Assembly (NCBI GenBank): GCA_964418595.1
Contig: CAYQMF010000026.1
Coordinates: 1-61,486 of the forward strand
Source of the DNA: CAYQMF01 sp964418595
Lineage (GTDB): Bacteria > Planctomycetota > UBA1135 > UBA2386
Length of the DNA: 61,486 bases
Reading direction: 5' to 3'
Shown: one piece after another, positions 55,503 through 61,486 of the stretch
How the letters are laid out: each line of letters opens with the position of its first letter
How positions within the stretch are numbered: position 1 is the stretch's first letter
Made by a program: the position numbers and the translations under genes
Notes under the pieces: generated by a model
The model's database searches: none
The model's input: the letters and a program-made list of their open reading frames with translations, nothing else
What the model was told of the DNA's origin: nothing

Positions 55503-57824
55503 TCAACGCAGCACGACGTCGTGCGCGCACGTCGTGGCGTAGACGCCGTTGTTCGCCGCGGCATCGAGCGCGAGACCTTGCGCGCGCACGGTGACGCCGA
55601 GCAGACCGCTCGGCACGTTGAGCACGATGCCGAGGCCGGTCGTGCCGACGACGCCGATCACCTGCGCCTCGACCCGCGCCATGTGCACGCCCGGCATCGC
55701 CACCGGCGTCGGGGCCGCGCCAGTCGCATGCGCCTGGAACACGATCGCGCCGATCGCGCTCGCGAGCCGACCCTGCGGCGACTCGAGGCGCACGGTCCAG
55801 GTGTCGCCGCCGACCGCGGCCTTCACTGCGAGTTCCTTGTCGCCGAGCGTGTTGACCTCCGTGGTGAGGAGCAGGTCGTCGCCCGTCCCCGGCCGGCCGC
55901 ACCACGCGGTCACCGCCATCGGATGCGGGCGCGCCATCCCGGTGGCACGCCAGGTGTCGAACAGCTTGCGACCTTCCTGCGCCAGGTACGGCACCGTACC
56001 GTCGTTGGCGAGCGCGAGGAACTGGATGTACTCGTAGCTCGTGGGCTGGTACATCAGCCGCACGCGCGCCGCCATGGCGCCCCGCGGTGGCGCGAGCGCC
56101 AGCTCGTCCCAGTGCTGGTACGTGCCGCCCGGCCCCGGGTTGCCGTACAGCGTCGCCGGCACCGGCGTGCAGTTGCGCTGGCGCGCCGCGTCGGCGCGCA
56201 GGCCGTACGGCGGCACGCGGTTGTCGCTGACGATCGTGTTGTTGAGGACGAAGTGGAACGTCGACACGTCCGGCGCCGCCGGCGACGCCGCATGCTGGCC
56301 GAGGGTCTTCGTCACGGCGCCGGTCGCCCGATCGAAGGTCAGCGGCAGCGCTGCCGATCGACCGAAGCCCAGCAGTTGCTGCGCCCATCGCGACGTGATC
56401 CCGGGCTTGGCCTCGTAGATCCGCGTGTTGGTGCCCGCGAGATCGAGGATCGTCTCGACGGTGTGGGTCTGGCCGAACATCTGCACCTGGATCGGGCCAT
56501 AGGCACCATCCTCACGCAGGATCGCGCCGCTCTCGTCCAGCCACTCCATGGCGAGCCACATGCGGCGCCCCTCCGGGTACCCCGTGAACAGCTTGTGGCC
56601 CGTGAGGTTGACGACGCGCACGGTGTCGCCGCGCACCGTCACGCCCGCGGCCAGCTCCAGCTGCCGGCGCGCCCGCACCTGCCCGTCGCGCATCCCCGCG
56701 ATCTCGTTCGGTCCGAGCCCCCCGCCGAAGCGCAGCGTGTTGGCCGCGTCCTGGTGCAGGATGGCGTCGGCGAGCCAGTAGTTCGCGCCGACGAGATCGT
56801 GCACCGCCAGGTCCTGGCGCGCCTGCGCGAACCGGCAGCCCTCGCCCGGCAACGGCGGCATGTGGCAGGTCTGGCAGGTGAACGATCGGCGCGCCCCATC
56901 GGCGTAGTCGCCGGTCGGCGTGCTCGCGAGCGCGGCGCGATGTGCCGCGGCGATCGCACCGGCCTGCAGCTCCGCGGGCAGGCTCCCGTACGCGCCCACG
57001 TGCGTCGTGCCCAGCGCGCTCGCCTGCGCCTCGCTGAACGTGCGCTCGATCACTCCGTACTTGTAGGGGAAGTTCTTGAACGCGGCCTTGTCCGCCACCG
57101 GCGTGCCGACGACGCCGCTGAACGTGCCGGGCGCGAGCGGTACCAGCGCGCCGTTGTTGTGCGCGAGATCGCCGGTGACCGGGTTCGACACATCGTGGCA
57201 GGTGCCGCACATGTCGTTGCTCCGCAGGAAGGTCGAGCGCAGCGACGGATGCGACGCCTGCCCATCCCCGTACGGCCCCATGCGCTCCGGCCCGCCCCAC
57301 AGCACCATCGCCGCGCTCCCGGAGAAACTCTTCTTGGGCGTGCCACCGTCGTTGGCGATGTACGGCGCCGTCTGCACACCCGCGTGCTCGGAGTCGTTCG
57401 GCGTCACCAGCGCGTGGCAGATGGCACACTCGACGCCGTCGACATCGAGCTGCGCGAGTGCGGAGCCGTCGGTCGCATTCGCGCGCCCGTCGAGGAACGC
57501 GCGGGGTGCGTGGCAGCGCAGGCACAGGTTGCCGGCACCGGGATGGTCCTGCTCCGCGATCGCGAGCGACGCGTAGAACACCGGGTCGCGCGCGGAGTGC
57601 GCCATCGCGCTGCCGAGCCACTGGTGCACCGGTTCGGTGGCGGGGTGGAACTGGCCGTGGCACAGTTCGCAGCTCGCGCGCAGGCCGAGGTTGGTCACCT
57701 GATTGGGCTGCGTGCCCGGGATCTGGACCTCGTTCGGCACGATCGCCGCCATGAACACGGCGCCGAACGGAGCGCAGACGATGCCCGCCGCGAGCGCAGC
57801 GCGGAGGTGGAGAGGATTCGACAT
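55503..57824 (-). CDS. Exported multihaem c-type cytochrome (five CXXCH sites)
   Basis: A 773-residue periplasmic or surface electron-transfer protein. A hydrophobic N-terminus (ALAAGIVCAPFGAVFMAAIV) serves as signal. CXXCH haem sites are CELCH (52-56), CLRCH, CAICH, CGTCH and CQTCH, all in the first half, in a cytochrome c554/c'-like arrangement. The second half is beta-rich, with VNLTGHKLFTGYPEGRRMWL, a motif seen in multihaem proteins with a C-terminal beta domain. The last 120 residues resemble the C-terminal domain of the secreted protein at 5193-8357. ATG 57824 is chosen; the frame continues upstream in Arg-rich sequence. The haem sites need a c-type maturation system elsewhere in the genome. 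Confidence 0.9.
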   Translation of the reverse strand: MSNPLHLRAALAAGIVCAPFGAVFMAAIVPNEVQIPGTQPNQVTNLGLRASCELCHGQFHPATEPVHQWLGSAMAHSARDPVFYASLAIAEQDHPGAGNLCLRCHAPRAFLDGRANATDGSALAQLDVDGVECAICHALVTPNDSEHAGVQTAPYIANDGGTPKKSFSGSAAMVLWGGPERMGPYGDGQASHPSLRSTFLRSNDMCGTCHDVSNPVTGDLAHNNGALVPLAPGTFSGVVGTPVADKAAFKNFPYKYGVIERTFSEAQASALGTTHVGAYGSLPAELQAGAIAAAHRAALASTPTGDYADGARRSFTCQTCHMPPLPGEGCRFAQARQDLAVHDLVGANYWLADAILHQDAANTLRFGGGLGPNEIAGMRDGQVRARRQLELAAGVTVRGDTVRVVNLTGHKLFTGYPEGRRMWLAMEWLDESGAILREDGAYGPIQVQMFGQTHTVETILDLAGTNTRIYEAKPGITSRWAQQLLGFGRSAALPLTFDRATGAVTKTLGQHAASPAAPDVSTFHFVLNNTIVSDNRVPPYGLRADAARQRNCTPVPATLYGNPGPGGTYQHWDELALAPPRGAMAARVRLMYQPTSYEYIQFLALANDGTVPYLAQEGRKLFDTWRATGMARPHPMAVTAWCGRPGTGDDLLLTTEVNTLGDKELAVKAAVGGDTWTVRLESPQGRLASAIGAIVFQAHATGAAPTPVAMPGVHMARVEAQVIGVVGTTGLGIVLNVPSGLLGVTVRAQGLALDAAANNGVYATTCAHDVVLR

Positions 57825-57947
57825 GAGCGGACGGGCGACAGGGGGGCGGCCGGAGAAGTCTCGCACACGTCTGGTCGCGTGCAACCGTGCGCGACGCAGG
57901 GGACGGCGCCATCGGGCCGGAACACCCCGTCGCACGGGGCACACGTC

Positions 57948-59276
57948 TCAACGGCCGGCGAGTTCGAACTGCAGGACGTCCGATTCGCGCAACGCACCAC
58001 CCTCGAGACGGAGCGCCAGGAGCGCGATCGCCTCGCCGCGCAGCCCGAGTTGTTCGAGCGGCACGCGCAGGGTTCCGCCTGCGGCGGGCAGGCGCACGCG
58101 CCAGGTGGCAAGGGGGCGCAACGGTCGCGCCCGCGCCGCATCCATGACGACCGACATCAGCCACAGCGACTCACCGGCACGGCCGCCCACTTCCACCACA
58201 CCGTTGCCCAGCCTCAGCGTCGGCGGCGCCAGCCGCTCGACGACCGCGGGAGACGGTGCGATCTCGGGAGACGGAGGTTCGCTGGGCGGCGTGACGGTGG
58301 CAGTGGGCGCCGAGTCCGTCACGCTCTCGACCTTCGGCGGGGGCGGCAGCGCCACTGCCGACCCACGCAACACGACCTGCAACGGTTCGGCCAGTTCGCC
58401 GAGGCCGATGTGCAGCGTCCCCTGGTGCGCACCGGCACGCTCCGGCTCGAACCAGACCACGATCTCGGCGGGCACGCCCGCCGCCACCGTCGTGCGCGCG
58501 ACGCCCTCGATCGAGAAGCCATTCCCCGCCACGCGGAGTCCCACCGACACAGGCCGCGTCCCGGGGTTCGTGACCCGGACCGCGCTGCGGCCCTGCGCGC
58601 CCACCGTCACTTCGCCGAACGTGAGCAGGCCGCCATCGACGCGTAACCGGGGTGCGTCCGGGTGCACGAAGCGCACCGTCTCCGCCGGCGCCGGCCCCTG
58701 CACCACGACGTCGATCTGCCCGGTCCCGCCGTCGTGCGTCACGGCGAACCCCGTGGTCGTCGCGGGCAGGGTCCGGCTCGCGAACACCTGCTCGCCAAAG
58801 CCGATCGCCCGCAGTTCGCAGCGCTCGTCCTTCTGGTACGCGAACACGAACACCGTGTCGCCGATCGCGATCGGCCACGAACCCAGGCCCCCCGCGAAGC
58901 TGCTCGGCAAGCGACGCCCACCCTCGCTCGCGACTCGGCGGATCTCGCCGTTGCTGCGCGCCAGGTACACGTCGAGCGAATCGCGCACACCTCCCGCCAG
59001 CACCACCAGCACGTCGCGACCCGCCCGGCCGAGCGCCACACGCTCGCGTGGCACCGCCAGCGGGATCGTGTCGATCGCTCCCTCTCCGCGTCGCCAGCGC
59101 ACGGCGCTCACGCCCGCGACGCCATCGCGCACGACCGCCTCGAGCCCGGCCTCCCGCCAGCGCGCCTCCTCGACGATCGCGACCGGGGCCGCCGGCTGCG
59201 CCACGGACGCCTGCGCGCTCGACGGGCCCGCCGCCAGGGCAACGACGAGGCTCGCGCGTGCGACGGGTGCGACCAT
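57948..59276 (-). CDS. Exported protein with a Hydin/ASPM-type Ig-like domain
   Basis: A 442-residue secreted protein. The signal is MVAPVARASLVVALAAGPSSAQA. Residues of about 25-200 are a beta-rich domain of unknown type. Residues of about 205-300 (LTFGEVTVGAQGRSAVRVTN, VWFEPERAGAHQGTLHI) form an Ig-like ASPM-SPD2-Hydin domain. A Pro/Ser/Thr-rich linker follows, then a C-terminal beta domain (LRLGNGVVEVGGRAGESLWL). No enzyme motif is present, and surface adhesion or structure is likely. It is divergent from icmF with a 168-bp gap in which I see no further gene. Confidence 0.75.
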   Translation of the reverse strand: MVAPVARASLVVALAAGPSSAQASVAQPAAPVAIVEEARWREAGLEAVVRDGVAGVSAVRWRRGEGAIDTIPLAVPRERVALGRAGRDVLVVLAGGVRDSLDVYLARSNGEIRRVASEGGRRLPSSFAGGLGSWPIAIGDTVFVFAYQKDERCELRAIGFGEQVFASRTLPATTTGFAVTHDGGTGQIDVVVQGPAPAETVRFVHPDAPRLRVDGGLLTFGEVTVGAQGRSAVRVTNPGTRPVSVGLRVAGNGFSIEGVARTTVAAGVPAEIVVWFEPERAGAHQGTLHIGLGELAEPLQVVLRGSAVALPPPPKVESVTDSAPTATVTPPSEPPSPEIAPSPAVVERLAPPTLRLGNGVVEVGGRAGESLWLMSVVMDAARARPLRPLATWRVRLPAAGGTLRVPLEQLGLRGEAIALLALRLEGGALRESDVLQFELAGR

Positions 59277-59444
59277 GCAGGCCGCATCATGCCGGACCGC
59301 CGGCGGCGGACGCCACGAAGTCGTCTCGCCTCGGCTCGCGGGTGGGAGGGCCAAGGCCCCTCCGCTACACTCCCACCCGCCCACGCGAGTCGCTCCGGCG
59401 TTCGCCGCGACGCGCGTGGGTCGGCAAGCCCCGACTCCCAGAAT

Positions 59445-61486
59445 ATGTCCAAGGTCGAATCGACGGATCCGCCGCTTGCCGGGGTGGCGGATGCCACCTC
59501 CGGCGCGGCCAACGGCCGCTATCTGCCCCGCCACAAGATCCGCCTCGTCACGGCGACCTCGCTCTTCGACGGACACGACGCCTCGATCAACATCATGCGG
59601 CGGATCGCGCAGGGCGCCGGGGCGGAGGTGATCCACCTCGGCCACAACCGGTCCGCCGAAGCGATCGTGGCCGCGGCGGTGCAGGAAGACGCGCAGGGCA
59701 TTGCGGTGACCTCGTACCAGGGCGGCCACCTCGAGTTCTTCACCTTCATGCACGACCTGCTGGCCGAGCGCGGCTGCGGACACGTGCGGATCTTCGGCGG
59801 TGGCGGCGGTGTGATCCTGCCCGCGGAGATCGAGCAACTGCACGCGCACGGGATCGAGCGGATCTACTCGCCCGACGACGGCCGGGCGATGGGCCTGCTC
59901 GGCATGATCGAGGACATGCTGCGGCGGTGCGACTTCGCCCCGCCGGAGTCGTTCGCCGCTGGCGTCGACACCACCGCACACCACGCCCTGGCCAGCGCGC
60001 TCACGCTCGCCGAGAACGACCCGGCGCGCGCCCGCGCGTGGCTCGCCGGCAAGCCCGCCGGGCAAGCTCCCGTCCTCGGCATCACCGGCACTGGCGGCTC
60101 CGGCAAGTCCTCGCTCATCGACGAGATCGTCCGGCGTTTCCTCTACGCCTGTCCGGAGCGCACCATCGCGGTGCTCTCCGTCGACCCCTCGCGCCGCAAG
60201 ACCGGAGGCGCGCTGCTCGGCGACCGCATCCGCATGAACGCCATCGACTCGCCGCGCGCGTTCATGCGGTCGATGGCCACCCGGCAGGCGAACCTCGCGC
60301 TGGCGGGCTGCATCCCGGAAGCGATCGCCATCCTGCGCCACGCCAGCTTCGACCTGATCGTGCTCGAGACCTCCGGGATCGGCCAGAGCGACACCGAGAT
60401 CGTCGACTTCGCGGACGTGTCGCTCTACGTGATGACGCCGGAGTTCGGCGCGCCGACGCAGCTCGAGAAGATCGACATGCTCGACTACGCCGACGTGGTC
60501 GCGATCAACAAGTTCGATCGGCGCGGGGCGGAGGACGCCCTGCGCGATGTGCGCAAGCAGTGGGCGCGCAACCGCAACGCGTTCGACGTGCCCGCGGCGA
60601 AGGCCCCGGTGTTCGGCACGATGGCGTCGCGCTTCGGCGACCCCGGCACCAACCGCCTGTTCGCGGCGCTGCTCGGTGCCCTCGATGCCAAGGCTCCCGG
60701 CCGCTTCGCGACCACGCGCGAGCTGCCCGCGTTCGGCGACGACCGCGTGCACGTCATCCCGCCGAGCCGCGCGCGCTACCTCGCGGAGATCGCCGACGAC
60801 AATCGCCGCTACGCCCGCTTCGTGGACGCGCAGGTCGAAGCGGCGCGTGCCGTGCAGCACATCGACGGCGCACTGGCCGCGGTGCAGGCAGCGGCGGGCG
60901 AGCCGACCGCCGTCGCCGCGCTGACCAAGGCGCGCGCCGCGGCGGAGGCGAAGCTCGATCGCGACTGCCAGCGCGCGCTGGCCGGTTGGAACGACCTCGT
61001 CCAGAGCTACGCGACGCCGGAGCACGTGTTCAAGGTGCGGGGCCAGGAGGTCCGCGTCCGCCAGCGCTACACGTCGCTGTCGGGCACCGACCTGCCCAAG
61101 GTCGCGCTGCCGCGCCTGCAGGACCACGGCGAGCGTTTGCGCTGGCTGCTCACCGAGAACGTGCCCGGCAGCTTCCCGTTCGCGGCGGGCGTGTTCCCCT
61201 TCAAGCGCGAGGGCGAAGACCCCACGCGCATGTTCGCCGGCGAGGGCGGCCCGGAGGCCACCAACAAGCGCTTCCACTACCTCGCGTCGGGCCAGCCGGC
61301 GCAGCGCCTGTCGACCGCGTTCGACTCGGTGACCCTCTACGGCGAGGACCCCGACGAGCGCCCGGACATCTACGGGACGATCGGGGAGAGCGGCGTCAGC
61401 ATCTGCACCCTCGACGACATGCGGAAGCTCTTCGCCGGCTTCGACCTCTGCGGCCCGAACACCAGCGTGTCGATGACCATCAACGG
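59445..61486 (+). CDS. icmF: Fused isobutyryl-CoA (acyl-CoA) mutase IcmF, 5' part (runs off the window)
   Basis: 680 codons of a protein normally near 1,090 residues. The N-terminal B12-binding domain (about 30-165) contains LFDGHDASINIMRRI; Asp42 and His44 form the base-off DxH motif, and FGGGGGVI lies in the cofactor loop. The MeaI-type chaperone GTPase follows, with GTGGSGKSS (Lys221), LSVDPSRR, LETSGIGQSD and NKFD. A helical linker leads into the mutase barrel (GVFPFKREGEDPTRMFAGEG and TIGESGVSICTLDDM). The enzyme rearranges acyl-CoA carbon skeletons such as isobutyryl-CoA to butyryl-CoA. The fused order B12-GTPase-mutase distinguishes it from methylmalonyl-CoA mutase. ATG 59445 is the start. 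Confidence 0.95.
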   Translation, partial: MSKVESTDPPLAGVADATSGAANGRYLPRHKIRLVTATSLFDGHDASINIMRRIAQGAGAEVIHLGHNRSAEAIVAAAVQEDAQGIAVTSYQGGHLEFFTFMHDLLAERGCGHVRIFGGGGGVILPAEIEQLHAHGIERIYSPDDGRAMGLLGMIEDMLRRCDFAPPESFAAGVDTTAHHALASALTLAENDPARARAWLAGKPAGQAPVLGITGTGGSGKSSLIDEIVRRFLYACPERTIAVLSVDPSRRKTGGALLGDRIRMNAIDSPRAFMRSMATRQANLALAGCIPEAIAILRHASFDLIVLETSGIGQSDTEIVDFADVSLYVMTPEFGAPTQLEKIDMLDYADVVAINKFDRRGAEDALRDVRKQWARNRNAFDVPAAKAPVFGTMASRFGDPGTNRLFAALLGALDAKAPGRFATTRELPAFGDDRVHVIPPSRARYLAEIADDNRRYARFVDAQVEAARAVQHIDGALAAVQAAAGEPTAVAALTKARAAAEAKLDRDCQRALAGWNDLVQSYATPEHVFKVRGQEVRVRQRYTSLSGTDLPKVALPRLQDHGERLRWLLTENVPGSFPFAAGVFPFKREGEDPTRMFAGEGGPEATNKRFHYLASGQPAQRLSTAFDSVTLYGEDPDERPDIYGTIGESGVSICTLDDMRKLFAGFDLCGPNTSVSMTIN

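Overview
The window is a 61.5 kb piece of a very GC-rich bacterial chromosome. Planctomycetota is the most likely source, and this is an inference because there is no rRNA or other phylogenetic marker. The pointers are a Ser/Thr kinase fused to a formylglycine-generating-enzyme (FGE/SUMF1) domain, an ECF-type sigma factor next to a huge secreted beta-helix protein, many Sec-exported proteins with a shared style of C-terminal beta domain, a multihaem c-type cytochrome, and few recognisable Shine-Dalgarno sites.

Layout. 0-14.3 kb is ordinary chromosome: tail of a Gly-rich protein, fatty acid desaturase, EamA transporter, beta-CASP metallo-beta-lactamase nuclease, poly-Gly lipoprotein, ECF sigma factor plus giant secreted protein, kinase-FGE fusion, DCC thiol protein, alpha/beta hydrolase fold protein, rhomboid protease and a TerC protein. 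14.36-28.34 kb is a genomic island bounded by a 45-bp direct repeat of the 3' half of tRNA-Val(CAC). The intact tRNA lies at 28299-28374 and a truncated copy at 14363-14407. The island carries one co-directional gene set: small membrane protein, SNF2 helicase with DUF3883 domain, unrecognised protein with a PD...ExK signature, DUF1156 DNA methyltransferase, AAA ATPase, DUF4276 TOPRIM-like protein, and DUF499 ATPase with an N-terminal HEPN domain. I read it as a multi-gene anti-phage/restriction system. Its core (helicase, DUF1156, DUF499) belongs to families that recur in defence islands. The particular combination, with four separate nuclease-like modules and a nested OLD/PARIS-like ATPase-TOPRIM pair, is the most interesting thing in the window.

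28.4-42.5 kb returns to chromosomal genes: two secreted, membrane-anchored HEAT-like proteins; an rRNA methyltransferase-like protein and leuS; a VgrG remnant followed by a lipase-like effector; a small membrane protein; a methyltransferase; a TPR lipoprotein coupled to a 2Fe-2S protein; an EF-P homologue with an unusual tip loop; and a secreted beta-propeller-like protein.

42.6-54.9 kb is an operon of eight consecutive genes (nine modules) for exported amidohydrolase-fold proteins. Only two retain the HxH metal motif. The window ends with an NTF2-like protein, a five-haem cytochrome, a protein with a Hydin-type Ig domain, and the 5' two thirds of a fused acyl-CoA mutase (icmF).
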